64,000 nt of DNA from Piromyces finnis (taxonomy: Eukaryota; Neocallimastigomycota; Neocallimastigomycetes; Neocallimastigales; Neocallimastigaceae): positions 62,001 through 126,000 of the forward strand of contig MCFH01000046.1 of NCBI GenBank assembly GCA_002104945.1, given 5' to 3'. The notes under the pieces are model-generated. The model did not search any database and was not told where the DNA came from. It was given only the letters and a program-made list of their open reading frames with translations. Within the stretch, counting starts at the first letter, position 1; each line of letters starts with the position of its first letter. This document shows positions 1 to 16,701 of the stretch, piece by piece. The translations under genes were made by a program, and so were the position numbers.

Positions 1-3000
1 ACTATTGAAAAAATTGGTAAATAAATAAATATATTAAAAACATAATAAATTTTCATTCTCAAATAAATTTTTATTATAAATTTGTATTGTTTAAATAAAT
101 CGAATAAATAATTACATAAAATAAACCTTGTACTAATTAATTTATCATTAAACGTATAAAAGATGATAAAAATTATGATGATATAAAAAATGAAATTGAA
201 AATCATTTAAATAATATACAACCATCAATAAATATTGAACCAAAGTTATTACAAGCTAAGACGGAAAAAAAGAAAGAAGAAAAACTCAAAATGATTTTGG
301 TAGATATATATATAATTATATATCTGATATATAAAATTCATACTAACCTAATTAAATTATTTATTAAATATCATATAAGAATGATGAAATTGTTTCCAAG
401 ACATTAAAAGATGTACTGTCGAATAAAAATATTATTGAAAAAATTTTAAATATTAATAATTTACAATTGAAAAATGGAGAAACCGAATCAATTTCAAGTA
501 CTGAAGAGTTTAAAGAAGGTGATAATAATACAACAATTTCTCAGAAATCAAATATAAATAATACTACAACATCAGTTGAATCAACTTTAGTGAAAATTCC
601 AACACAACCTTCAGAAAATGCAACAACTTCTGTAGTAACAACATCAATTCCAACATCAACTATAACTTTAGGTGACTCAGTTTTATCTCAAACCAATCAA
701 ATAAATGACAACGTAATAATTAATTCAATTTTAGATTTTAAAGAATTTGATTTACCTAACTCTGATATAATAAGAAAATTATTATTAGAGCCTGGTATTT
801 CTAAAGAAAAAATAAGCCAATATGAAGTAGAGATTTATAAATTTAAATATAATGAAAGGAGATTAAGAAATAAATTTATTTTAATTCAAGATCAACAAAA
901 ACAGTTAAAACTTCATCGAGACCAATTACAAAGTCATGAAACAGAAAAACTAAAAAAAGTATCAGAAGCAGAAAATAAATTAAATGTACATTTTAAGGCA
1001 TTTCAAGCAGAATTAGAGCAGCATAAAAAACATAAAGAACAATTAATGAAAGTAGCAAGTTTAATTGAGCAACAAGCAAAAGAAATGAAAATTAGGCTTA
1101 AACAAAATGATGAATCAAAAGAATCAAGTAAAATACAAGAGGAATTAAAAAGACAGGAAGAACTAAGAAAACAAGAAGAACTAAAAAAACAAGAAGAGTT
1201 AAAGAGACAGGAAGAATTAAAGAAACAAGAAGAATTAAAAAGACAAGAGGAATTAAAAAGACAAGAGGAATTAAAAAGACAAGAAGAATTAAAAAGACAA
1301 GAAGAATTAAAAAGACAAGAGGTGTTGAAAAAACAAGAAGAATTAAAAAGGCAATTAGCTTCATTAAATCAATTATATAATAAGCAAATTATTTCTTCAT
1401 CTAATAATATAAATCGCATCAATAATAATTATAATCAATCAAATCAAAAAACACCTGTAATGCAAAATCAATGGAACAATCAAAAATTTCCACAAAATTA
1501 TAATCAAAATCAACAAATTCCAAAGCCTATTACCCCAAATCAAATGTTAATATCAGCAATATCATCTTCTTTACAATCTTTTCCATATCAATCACAGAAA
1601 GAATCATCAATAAATAATATTAATAGAAATATAGAACAAACACAATATCATTATCGAAAATTACCCCAAAATCATTGTTATCAAACACCACCATCAATTC
1701 GTCAGATGCAACCACTTCAGCAAATGCAACCGTCATCTAAATTCAATCAAGCACAACCAATACATCAACAATTTACTCAACCGATAAATCCATCTCCGTA
1801 TAATCAAAAACATAACTATACCCAACAACAAATTCAACAACAAATCCAACGACTTCAACAATATGAAATTAACAAAAATCTAGAACATTTAACACAATTA
1901 AAACAAATACAGCATAATTTACAACAAAAACAATTAAAACATCAACAACAAATACAAACTCAATCACAAATTATGATACCAAATATTTCAATATCTCAAT
2001 TGGCTCAACAACAAAATCTTCAAGGTCCTCAAAATAAAATAACACCACAAACGCCACTACAATTTCAAGCATCTCAACCATTATCACAAGTGCAAATGCA
2101 ATCTCAGCCATCAAATATACTACCGCAAGTACAAACCACCCAAGTTTATCCATCCCAATCACAATATCAATTATCCCAATTACAGTCTCAAATGCAATCA
2201 CAACCACAAGTGCCCCAACAACAACCACAATCATCTCAATTACAACCACAAGTGTCCAAGCAACAACCACAAGTGCCCCAACAACAACCACTAATTCAAC
2301 CACAACTTCAATCATCACAAACTATATCACAAGTACAACAATCGCAACCTCAATCATCACAAACTATATCACAAGTACAACAATCGCAACCTCAATCATC
2401 ACAAATTATATCACAAGTTCAACAATCGCAACCTCAATCATCACAAACTATATCACAAGTTCAACAATCGCAACCTCAATCATCACAAACTATATCACAA
2501 GTACAACAATCGCAACCTCAATCATCACAAACTATATCACAAGTTCAACAATCACAACCTCAATCATCTCAACCCCAATCATCACAATTACAACAACCAT
2601 TACAAACTCAATTACCATCGGAAACAATACCATCTAAACAAATAACACCCGAACAGACATCATCTCAGTCTAAATCATCTTTATCAGTGCAACCTCAATT
2701 ACCATCAACTCAGTCAAATTTACCACATTCACAATCTGCTCAAGTTCCACCCACAAAAAATAATAATACAATTTCATATAAATTAAATTCTTATAATTAT
2801 AAAGTACCTGCTTCATTAGTTTCAATATTTGACACTATTGAAAAAGAACTTTTAGAAGAAAAAGAAAATAAACGGAAATTATCCAATAGTACATCTTCTG
2901 AATTGGAAAAAATTAAAAAAATTAAGTATAAAGATCAACATGAGCCATATATTATTCATAATAAGCCTATGCCATTCCACATTCCATTAGTTGGTCCAGA

Positions 3001-4243
3001 AATGAATATTACTTTTAATAAAAAGTATATTCGCCACACACGAAACTCATTTGAAGATTGTAAAATCCAATGTACAAATTGTACAGATAACCGTCAAATA
3101 GTAATTGATTTTACCGCTGTGACTAATATTATGAATCTAACTCAAAATATTGCAAAAGAATTTAATAAACGTTGGTCATGGGACATAAAAACCGTAAAGA
3201 AGAGTTATTTTATTGAAACTATCTACAAACAATTTGATAAACAATATAACAGTCAGTCTTCAGAGAAAAATGATAAAAAAGAGGATATTCCAAGTAAAGA
3301 AACCATACTATCTAATAATAATGATGATAATAAATCTAATAAAGTCGATGAAAATAAAGATACAAATAAAAATCAACAAGAAAAAGAAAACGGAAAGGAA
3401 AATGATACAATTGAAAAAGAAAAGGATGAAGCAGATAAAAACGAGAAAAGTAAAGAAAATATAGGAAATTCAATCATTATAGATTTATCAGAAAATAAAA
3501 GTGACTCTAATACTAATAAGACTAACGATAATAATAGTAAAAAAGATGATGCTAATAATAAAGGTAATGATGCCATTAATAGTAAGGAAAATAAAACTAG
3601 TGATAATAAGAAAGACGATACTAATAAAAAGGATGATAATAGAATTATTGATAAAAATAATGAAATTAATGATTCTTCCTCCAAAATGGATATTGATCCT
3701 CAAGATAATAAAATTAATAAAGAATCTTCCTCCCAAGGTACTGAAAAGGATAGTAATGAACAAGAAAATATAGATGATAGTGAAAATACCAACAATACCA
3801 ACAATAACAACAATAATAATACCAATGTTACTACGACTTTCCATAAAAGAAATATTAAACGAGTTAAAGATTTAGGTTTGGTAATTCTTCGTCATTCCAT
3901 GACTCCTAAAGATTATGACGCCTACAAGATGCCAAAGAATAAACAACAACAAGAATTTAATACACCAATTGCAAAATTATTAAAATCACCTAGTGAAATA
4001 CTTTGGAACTATCGCAGAATAGATAAAGGAAGGATGGAGCAGAAAGATTATCCTTACGTCATTAAACGAGTTTTTATGAGTGATAATGAATACGAAGGTA
4101 TTTCTCCTTTAGATATAGAATTACGATACATTACATGGGATGGTAAAATGATTCATGTTTTACCGGATAAGCCAATAGAAGAACTCTTTTTTAATGCAAA
4201 ATGCTTATGGGTAACTATACCATGGGAAGTACATAATATTTAA
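1..4243 (+). CDS. Gln-rich coiled-coil protein of unknown function (5' end outside window)
   Basis: I do not recognise this protein. Exons are 1..16, 163..299 and 380..4243. The GT/AG junctions at 17/162 and 300/379 keep frame, so the gene starts left of the window. About 1338 residues are visible. Order: a Lys/Glu-rich stretch and a Ser/Thr-rich stretch; a predicted coiled coil with 12 tandem QEELKR-like hexapeptides (1136..1351); a long Gln/Pro/Ser-rich region with six copies of a 14-residue repeat (2312..2563); a more complex block near 2950..3240; a Lys/Asp/Asn-rich acidic linker (about 3250..3830); and a well-ordered C-terminal block of about 130 residues (3840..4240), rich in Tyr, Trp and Ile, ending WVTIPWEVHNI. 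The two ordered blocks are the likely functional domains. Gln-rich tracts beside coiled coils occur in transcription cofactors and scaffolds, but that is only an analogy. It converges on the chitin synthase gene. Confidence 0.8.
1136..1351 (+). repeat. 18-bp coding tandem repeat (QEELKR hexapeptide x12)
   Basis: Twelve in-frame 18-bp units encode QEEL plus two Lys/Arg residues; one unit reads QEVLKK. The pattern forms an uninterrupted charged helix. Units differ mainly at synonymous gaa/gag and aga/aaa positions, so the tract has expanded and then drifted a little. Confidence 0.9.
2312..2563 (+). repeat. 42-bp coding tandem repeat (14 residues x6)
   Basis: Six exact-length 42-bp units encode SSQTISQVQQSQPQ (one unit has I for T). 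Nucleotide differences between units are few, for example gta/gtt in the Val codon and tcg/tca in a Ser codon, which suggests recent expansion. A partial degenerate unit follows (SSQPQSSQLQ). Confidence 0.93.
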
Positions 4244-4573
4244 AATGAATTCATCTTTTGTACCCACACACCCATTAAAAATTTATAAAATAAAAATATA
4301 TTAATCTTTATTTGTTTTCTTGCTTGCTATTTATTAATGCTAAAATGAAAATAATTTAATTTATCCATAAAATCGAATATTTTTAAACTTTTATTAATTT
4401 ATTTATTTATTTATTTATTTATTTTTTCTTTTTCTTTTTCTTTTAGTGCTTCAAAAACTGTTAAAAATAGTTTTTTTTTTTTTTTTTCAAATAAAAAAAT
4501 TTTTTAAAATGAAATTTCTTAAAAGTTTACTTTTATTCCCTACTACAAAAATGTTATTAACGATTAAATGCTT

Positions 4574-4609
<36 letters not shown>

Positions 4610-4995
4610 TTACTATTTTATTAGTTATCGGTATATTTATTTATATTATTATATATATAATAAAGAAAAAAAATTAATATATTATATAGATGATAAAAAT
4701 TGAAATAACTGAAACAAAAACAAAAAAAAAAATTAAAATTTTTTTATTTTTTTTATTTCTTTAAATTAAAAAAAAAATAAAAATAAAAAATATTAATAAA
4801 TATGATGAAAATTGGTATTTTGTATTTATATTATTAATTAAATTTTAGTATTTTATTTTTTAATATTGTAATAATAGAACTGTGATATATATATTTTATA
4901 TTTCTTATAAGAATAATTAAAGTTATATAATAATTAAATATTAAATATTATTATTTTTTTTCTATATTATGTTTTCTTTATTTAATTATAGTATT
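4244..4995. other. Convergent intergenic region with T22/A16 palindromic tract
   Basis: This lies between the 3' ends of the Gln-rich gene (+) and the chitin synthase (-). It holds (TTTA)n at about 4396..4422, a poly-T at about 4471..4487, and a T-run directly followed by an A-run (about 4572..4609) that could fold as a hairpin. It presumably carries both 3' UTRs and polyadenylation signals. I see no coding region. Confidence 0.6.
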
Positions 4996-7900
4996 TTATT
5001 GTCTTGAAACTATTCTATTTGGTGGGATTGGTGGAGGTGATGAAGCAGGACTAAGTTGTACGACCTTTGCTGTATTTCTTGGTGAGTTTAATGGTGAGTT
5101 ATGATTAGATGAATTTGAATTGATATTAGTAATATCATTTACTTTTTCATTATTTTGGTTAGCTGTCTGATAAACTGGCTTAACGTTCATATTGAAATTA
5201 GCGTTTGAATTATTTAAATTTTGACTATTATTAACTGATTTTGCATTTTGATAACTTGGTGATGGAACAGATAAATTACTATTAATATTTGGATTACTAT
5301 TAGAATTTAATAAAGGTGATTTATTTGGGAGTGAACTAATTGCATTACTAGATTTTGAATGAGCAGATTGAATTGGTGTAATTAAAGGTGATGTTGATGA
5401 TGATGAAGTAGTTGATGAAAAACGTCTTAATGCATTGTTTTGTCGAGCCATTTGCATTTGAACTGCTTGTTTTTGTTGAAGTTGTACTGCACGTAATACA
5501 GCTGGGTTAGTAGAAAGATTAGCTTGTCCACTAGTAGTATTATGTGAAATACCAATAACTTGACTTGCAGCATTATTTGGATTATTACCAACAGGTGAAG
5601 TATTTTGAGGACTATTAGCATTTACTGATCCTTGACTAATATAAGCACTATTGTTTCTTATACCTAAACGTTCTTTTTCATATTCAGCCCAATGCTTTAA
5701 TGGTACTGAAGTACTATCAAATTCACCATCCTTATTACTATGATCACCATCCTTACCGCTACCTTGAACCTTTCTAGTTTCACCCCATGAGAAATCATCG
5801 AAATGCCACATGGCATAAGATGGAAGAACTAAATTCCAAACTGGAAGAGAAACAAGATACATAAGCATCCATCCTACATAATTCCATTTGAAGGAAGTAA
5901 TAACAATTAAAATACCTGGTAAACCTAAAATAGCTATAAGCATAAGAATTGGAACCCATTCAACACGACCAGACAAAATAGTGTATAGAATTAAGTAAAT
6001 AGTAAAGCAAATAGCTGCAGGTAAAACAACAGTACCAGAAAGTTCAACAGCAACAACAAATTGCATTGAGAAACAGAATGTACCACAAAGATCGCGAACT
6101 AATACTAATTCTAATAAGTTATGAATAGTAGAATTAATCCAACGACGTCTTTGTGATAATAAAACCTTAAAAGTATCTGGAACAATAGTTTTACATAATG
6201 CATGAGGAATAAATACCATTTTACGCTTTGGAAAAGTTTTTAACATCAAGGTGGTAAGGAAACGATCTTCACCAAGTAATAATAAGTTTTTCTTGTGAAG
6301 AGTATCAACAACATTTTCAGAATATTCTTCTACAATATCTGGGTTAGCCAAAATTGGAACATAGTATCCAGGAAGACCTTTTCTAGCCTTTATTCTATAC
6401 ATACAGAAACAACCAGGAAGACAAGTAACACCACCAAACATAGATTCAAAACCTTTACTTAAGTGATGAGAAATATAATATTCGAAAACTTGAATCATAG
6501 TCCAAAAACTAGTTGATTTATTGGCAATGCAAGTTTCACCACAAAGACCCATAATTAAATTATCGTTATACATAGCACGAACCATATAAGCAAGAGATGA
6601 TTGTTTTACCTTAGTATCAGCATCCACCATTAATACTAATTCATATTGATCTGGGTTAACTTTAGCAATGTGACGAATACGAGTACAAAGATCAAAATCA
6701 AGTGGAGTCATACGATCATTGAACATAACTCTACTTAAGAAATTCATTAAAATTAATTGAGAATCTCTTTTACCACGATTACCTGGTTTTGGAGACTTGG
6801 CTTCATCAGGGGTACCACACTTAACAACATTAATAATTGGAACACAATGTTTGCGATCATCAGAAATATAATAACCAGCATGAACTTTAGCCATATTATG
6901 TTGTTTTTTTCCACTAGCAATAGCAATATAACTTTGTGGTTGAGGCTTAGGTAAATTCTTATCTTCTTGCATTAAACCACAAATAATATCTGGAGTAAAA
7001 CGATTATTACCCTCACCACGAATAATTCCATCAGCAATAACAAAAATTAATTTATGATCATCTTTATAAGTTGTAGATGCCAATGAATCTAAAGTATTAT
7101 GAATACCTTGTTCACCTTCAGAATAACAAGTTACTAAACACATTGTATACAATAGTTCATCTTCTTCTTCTTCATTTAAGAAATTAGAGTTAGAAAAACT
7201 CATTGATTTTTCATCTAAAAGATTTGAACTTGAATGATAACTCTTTGTTCTGATTGTTGAAGTAAGATTCATATTTGAGTCTTGTAATGAGTTTCCACCA
7301 TTTACATTTTTACTTATAAATCTATCTGCCACAATCCAGTGGAAAATTACAGCCATAAAGAATTTTGTTAATACTATACCGAGAATAATTACAACAAATA
7401 CATCAGAAAAAGCTTGTACAGCTAAACATACCATTGAACTACTGCTTACATAACCTACAGTAAAACGTTCTCTAATACATTCCATAGAATTACTGTCATC
7501 TGATTGCTTTGTTACTTGAAGTGTAATATCTCTACCAAGATTTTTTTGTAACTTTGTTACCAATTTTTTATCCTTGAAATCGCTAGCATAGGTTGAAAAG
7601 AAATCTGTTAAATTCAAAACATATCCGTTATAAACAACAAATTGGTTTTGTTTTTTAAGGGTTCTAAATCTTTCTACTATATCCCATGTAATTAATTGTT
7701 TACCATCAATATGAACTTTATCCAAGATTTTATTATCATAACATTTACCTCCTCTACAACTTAATTTACCTTCTGGAATAAGATTTTTACATTTAGATTT
7801 TGAAATGCTTCCACCTTCATAAAACATATCTGATATATCTAAATTTTTCATATCATCTGGAATATCAATACCAGTTTTCTTGCTTAAGTCTTTAGTATTA

Positions 7901-8571
7901 TAAAATATACCACTAACTAAAACTGATCCCTTATCTCCTACAACAAGTTTACCATCTTTTTCTTGTGCCCATGGAACTGGACTACGAGAGCCATCACTTG
8001 GACATGCTAATTTTTGCATAGCAAAAGTAATAAAACCTACAATAATCATCATAAATAAGCATATCATACATAAAGTTACTTTTTCTCTCCAAGCTTGTTG
8101 TACAGCTGGTGTTGTCATACCACCACAAGATTTTAAACAACCTGAACAAATACAGCATGTAACTGTCTTGGAGAAACATTCCCATAATGACATTTTCTTT
8201 TTCTTTTCTACTTTAATGTTTTGCTTTTGTCTTCTTACAGTAGTAGCACCAGCTCTAACAGGTGGTGGTAAATCATGAGCTACTAAATTTCTCTGTTGAC
8301 GACTAGCCCTTCTCTCAGGACGAGATAACGTATTTCTATGTTTAATTAAAGTACCAGTAACTTGTCCATCTGCGGTTTGAGCTGTTTCCTCGTAATATTG
8401 AACTTTATTTGGTTTAGCTGGTATATCCGAAATTTCTACTGATGGAACATTATTTGGTATTTCACCATATCTTGTACGTCCTCTAGTATCATTTTTGGAG
8501 CTTCCGGAGGAAGGAATATCAACTATTTCAATATTATTATCTTCCATTCTTAATGGTATAGTCTCTGCCAT
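4996..8571 (-). CDS. Chitin synthase, Chs3-like (class IV type)
   Basis: This membrane glycosyltransferase (GT2) polymerises chitin from UDP-GlcNAc at the plasma membrane. The single 1191-residue exon begins [11 protein letters not shown]. Order: a basic disordered N-terminus (1..125), a Cys-rich patch, one membrane segment (about 162..184), a cytochrome-b5-like region (about 275..360), a second membrane segment (about 390..415), and the catalytic domain. Hallmarks present are VDAD (649..652), EDR (768..770, the position of the catalytic acid) and QRRRW (807..811, acceptor and product binding). A C-terminal membrane cluster follows, ending in [14 protein letters not shown]. The last roughly 230 residues are low complexity in Ser, Asn, Pro and Gln. 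Length and the b5-like domain fit class IV; there is no myosin motor, which argues against classes V and VII. All catalytic motifs look intact. Confidence 0.95.
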   Translation of the reverse strand: MAETIPLRMEDNNIEIVDIPSSGSSKNDTRGRTRYGEIPNNVPSVEISDIPAKPNKVQYYEETAQTADGQVTGTLIKHRNTLSRPERRASRQQRNLVAHDLPPPVRAGATTVRRQKQNIKVEKKKKMSLWECFSKTVTCCICSGCLKSCGGMTTPAVQQAWREKVTLCMICLFMMIIVGFITFAMQKLACPSDGSRSPVPWAQEKDGKLVVGDKGSVLVSGIFYNTKDLSKKTGIDIPDDMKNLDISDMFYEGGSISKSKCKNLIPEGKLSCRGGKCYDNKILDKVHIDGKQLITWDIVERFRTLKKQNQFVVYNGYVLNLTDFFSTYASDFKDKKLVTKLQKNLGRDITLQVTKQSDDSNSMECIRERFTVGYVSSSSMVCLAVQAFSDVFVVIILGIVLTKFFMAVIFHWIVADRFISKNVNGGNSLQDSNMNLTSTIRTKSYHSSSNLLDEKSMSFSNSNFLNEEEEDELLYTMCLVTCYSEGEQGIHNTLDSLASTTYKDDHKLIFVIADGIIRGEGNNRFTPDIICGLMQEDKNLPKPQPQSYIAIASGKKQHNMAKVHAGYYISDDRKHCVPIINVVKCGTPDEAKSPKPGNRGKRDSQLILMNFLSRVMFNDRMTPLDFDLCTRIRHIAKVNPDQYELVLMVDADTKVKQSSLAYMVRAMYNDNLIMGLCGETCIANKSTSFWTMIQVFEYYISHHLSKGFESMFGGVTCLPGCFCMYRIKARKGLPGYYVPILANPDIVEEYSENVVDTLHKKNLLLLGEDRFLTTLMLKTFPKRKMVFIPHALCKTIVPDTFKVLLSQRRRWINSTIHNLLELVLVRDLCGTFCFSMQFVVAVELSGTVVLPAAICFTIYLILYTILSGRVEWVPILMLIAILGLPGILIVITSFKWNYVGWMLMYLVSLPVWNLVLPSYAMWHFDDFSWGETRKVQGSGKDGDHSNKDGEFDSTSVPLKHWAEYEKERLGIRNNSAYISQGSVNANSPQNTSPVGNNPNNAASQVIGISHNTTSGQANLSTNPAVLRAVQLQQKQAVQMQMARQNNALRRFSSTTSSSSTSPLITPIQSAHSKSSNAISSLPNKSPLLNSNSNPNINSNLSVPSPSYQNAKSVNNSQNLNNSNANFNMNVKPVYQTANQNNEKVNDITNINSNSSNHNSPLNSPRNTAKVVQLSPASSPPPIPPNRIVSRQ

Positions 8572-13143
<4,572 letters not shown>

Positions 13144-15030
13144 TTATCTTTTCACTATATTTAAATAAAGTAATATATTTAAATATAATTTTACCTTTGA
13201 AAGGTACGTAAGATATTCCTCTATACTTTCTTTATATTTCTTTTTCTCATTATTTAATGATACCCATTCATCCAACGATTTATCATTAAGCTATTAACAA
13301 AACATTTATAATAACATATTACATTAAAAAAAAAATAATAATAATAATAAATAACCAAAATAAAAAAATTAGATTTTATATATCAATTAATATTATGCTT
13401 TACAGCAATTACATACTAATTCATTATAATAAGCTTTAAGTTCCTCCAATTGCTTCTTTTTTATATTTACTGAATTTGACCGTATTATTGTATCTGGACC
13501 AACTCTTATATTTTAATAAATAATAGTATATTTGTTTAATAGGGATTTATAATAAAATAATATCGTTATTAAAAATAATGAAATCAATATAATAATTATT
13601 AAAAAATATTGTTGTAGGTTTCGATTATAAAATATTATACAAAATAAATATATAGAATATTAAAATAAATAATTATAATTAAATTAAAAACTAATCATAA
13701 TTTACATTTTCTTTACCTATTATATATTATATTAACAGATTTCTTTTGAGTATCATTTTGTGAAAATTTTTTCCCTTGCTTACAACATTCATCAATTAAA
13801 AGTAAATTTTTATCCATTTCGAATTTTTTGAAAATTATTTGAAATTCATCCTTTAAAAATTAAGTATATATATAGAATATTATATACATTTATTTAATAA
13901 TATTTAAAATAAAAGATATTATTAAATATGATAGTTTAAATTTAAAAAATGTTTTTATTGTTTATTATTATTATTATGAAATTACTTTTAATGCCTCTGA
14001 AAAATATAAAGCCATTTGCTTATGTACATCTTTCATATCATCTCTATTGTTACTGCATAATGTTGGAAAACATTGACGAAACCGCTTATAACTATTTTAT
14101 TAAAAATTCAATAGAAAAAAATTAGGAAACAATAAAAATTAAATTCTAAACTAAAAAAGGTAAAATAAAATAAAATTATTTAAAAATAACATTTTAAAAA
14201 ATATATATTAATAATTTAATATATATCTGATAGATATACTACCTCACTAAACGATTTATTTTTTTAATTGTCATTTCTAATGCTTTCTCGAGTTTTTGAG
14301 AACGAATGGATTGAACAGATTTATTTTGTGTCTCAACTTGCAATGTTTTTTCTCCAGTTAAATGCTCATCACTATTTTCTATTTCTTTTGAATGTTCATT
14401 AGAATTATCTTCTACTATTGAGCTATCTATTTCCACATCTTTATTTTTTTTCCCACTATATTTTGAATTATCTTCTATTACTACTATCTCACTTTTATTT
14501 TTATTGTTTCTTTCCGTCGGTCGTTTTGATGGCGTATTTAAATAACTTTCATTTTCTGTTTCTGTTACATTACTATTAGTATTTGATATATCCTCAATTA
14601 AAATTGGTTCTGTCATTGAAGGAACTTGTGATGTTGAAGCAATTGAAAAATCAAAAATATTATTTTTATTTATTCTACCTCCATTATTATTTATAATATT
14701 CTCAATATTATTTATTAACTTTTCATTTTTATTATTTTCTTTTTCAGAAAATGTAATATCATTTTGAATTTGATTATTAACTTTTAGCCTTTTCTTATTG
14801 TTAGGATTTTGATAGTAACTTAGCTCATTGGATTCCTGAATTAAAGTGGATGACGAATCACTTTCCATAGATATATCATTTGGTATATGTCTTTTATTTT
14901 TATTGGTATTATTTAAAATTGAATAATTTATGGTATCGGTATTTTTGCTTTTTGTTATTCGTGAAGTTTTATCTCTATTTATAAAAGGATTGTCTTCATC
15001 ATGCTGAAAAAAGAAATTTGATGAAGCCAT
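13144..15030 (-). CDS. NNF1: Nnf1/PMF1-like kinetochore protein (MIS12 complex subunit)
   Basis: Nnf1 is a coiled-coil subunit of the MIS12 complex, which links inner-kinetochore chromatin to the Ndc80 microtubule receptor. I reconstructed five exons on the minus strand: 14243..15030, 13986..14091, 13717..13850, 13417..13504 and 13144..13290. All join in frame with GT..AG, giving 420 residues. Residues 1..250 are Asn/Ser/Lys-rich low complexity. The conserved part starts near LEKALEMTIKKINRLVSYKR and continues with RFRQCFPTL, which matches the YxRFxxC...F core of PMF1/Nnf1. Then come DEFQIIFKKFEMDKNLLLID, resembling the EF..I..e..L..LD segment, and a C-terminal coiled coil. The identification rests on motif order recalled from the family, not on a search. 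The last exon could instead use the GTAAAA donor at the codon after LTYLSK. The gene is divergent from midasin. Confidence 0.7.
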
Positions 15031-16324
15031 ATCTTATATTTATATTAAATTATATTTCACTAAATTAAATAAAATTGAAAATAAAATATTAAAATAATAA
15101 TAATAATAATATAGTATAATATTGACTATTAAAATTTAATGATAAATATAATTATTTTATATTTATCATTAAATTTTAATAATTATTTAATTCTACTATT
15201 TTTTTTTTCTATAAAGAAAATTTTTTTTGTTGTCCTGTTGTTGATTATTACTTAATATATATAAAAGAATGTAATTTATTTAAAGGGTTATGTTATTAAT
15301 TATTTATTAATTTTCATTTATTAATATTTACAATAAAAAAATGTTTTTAAATAAATTATAGTTAAATAATGACGAAAAAAATTTATCATAATATAATAAT
15401 AATAATCTACTTTTAAAAAGAAAAAATAAAAAAAAAAAAAAAGATAATAAAAGATAAAGGCTTGTAAATATTTTATTATAATTAAAAATAATATTATAAT
15501 TATATTAATATCCCTTTTTAAAAATATGTATTTCTAAAATCCTTTGTGGTTAAACTAATGTTATATCTTGTTTATAATCTTATTTTGAAATTGTTTCATA
15601 TTACTACGTTTTCATAGTAATATAGATAAAAAAATATATAATAACTTATTTAACATATTTGATATGATACTTGATATGCTATTTATAAATATTTCTGAAT
15701 CCCTTTATTATAAAATTTTCTTTGTAATGTTTTAAATTATTAAAAATCATATTATACACTTAAGATGAATATGGATCTATCTATTCAATTTACCCAATTC
15801 ACTTGGATATAAATATAAATGACAAATTAAGAAAGGTATGTTAATGTTATATCAAGGTTTAGTATTCAGAATTAATCAAAATCTATATGTAGCACATGTT
15901 TGTATTACATAATGACCAGATGTGAGTACTTTATCAAATGTTAAAATTGATTTAATATGAATTAAGATATTAAATAGATAGTTAAATAATAAATAAATCA
16001 ATGGTTTTTCCAAAATATAAATAATTTTAATTTTGTTATCATAGTATTAAAAAAATATTAAAAAATATTAATAGCTATATTTAATAGTAATAGTTATAAT
16101 TCAATTTCGTGTAACATCCATATTTTATTTTTTGAATGTATACATTATTTCTAATGCTATAAGTAATGTAATTACCATTTTAAAAATTAAAAAAAATCTT
16201 AAAAATGATATTAACCAATCATATTCAAGAATTTTTTAAAATATTTTTTTATAATAATATTAATATTTTACTTAAAAATTTAAATCATTATATTAACTTA
16301 TTATAAAGTATATAAATTAAATAA

Positions 16325-16355
<31 letters not shown>

Positions 16356-16701
16356 TTTTATTTGAGAGTTTTATTATTATTATTATACTTATTATTAAAT
16401 AAATTTAGATATTATAGAATTAATTTATTTTAATAATTTAGATGAGAATTTTATAGAGAACAAACAAACGTTTATTCATTCATTTATTATATTTTTTGAT
16501 AAGTAAAATAAAAAAATAGACATTATTATTTTTATTTTACTTATTTAGCTTTATTTCTTAAATTTAAGTAAAAATTACATTTTGAAATTTCAAAAATTAG
16601 TAATTCATAGCAATTAATATATGTTATTTTTAAAGCGTTATTAATTTAACTTGCATAAATCAATTATTTTTCGAATTAACTTATAGTAATATATATAAAA
16701 A
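15031..16701. other. Divergent intergenic region between the Nnf1-like and midasin genes
   Basis: It holds a perfect inverted repeat near its left end (separate entry) and a poly-T tract at about 16327..16350. It presumably contains both promoters. I found no supported reading frame. The segment 15760..15930 is slightly less AT-rich but full of stops in all frames. Confidence 0.55.
15127..15181. repeat. Perfect 25-bp inverted repeat with 5-nt loop
   Basis: The left arm 15127..15151 and the right arm 15157..15181 are exact reverse complements, separated by ttatt (15152..15156). The arm contains AATTTAATGATAAATATAA. It lies about 100 bp upstream of the Nnf1-like start codon, so it could form a cruciform or an RNA hairpin in the 5' leader. 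It could also be a fold-back mobile element remnant. Confidence 0.9.

Noticed and set aside
467-469. TTG as start of the left-edge gene
   Set aside because: The frame is open upstream to an acceptor at 379 and continues through two further exons to the window edge.
1098-1364. Minus-strand ORF of Leu/Val/Phe repeats
   Set aside because: It is the exact antisense of the QEELKR coding repeat and has no independent support.
1971-2318. Minus-strand Val-rich ORF
   Set aside because: Antisense of the Gln-rich coding region; CAA/CAACAA reads as TTG on the other strand.
15760-15930. Slightly less AT-rich stretch as a possible gene relic
   Set aside because: Stops in all frames within short distances and no recognisable motif.
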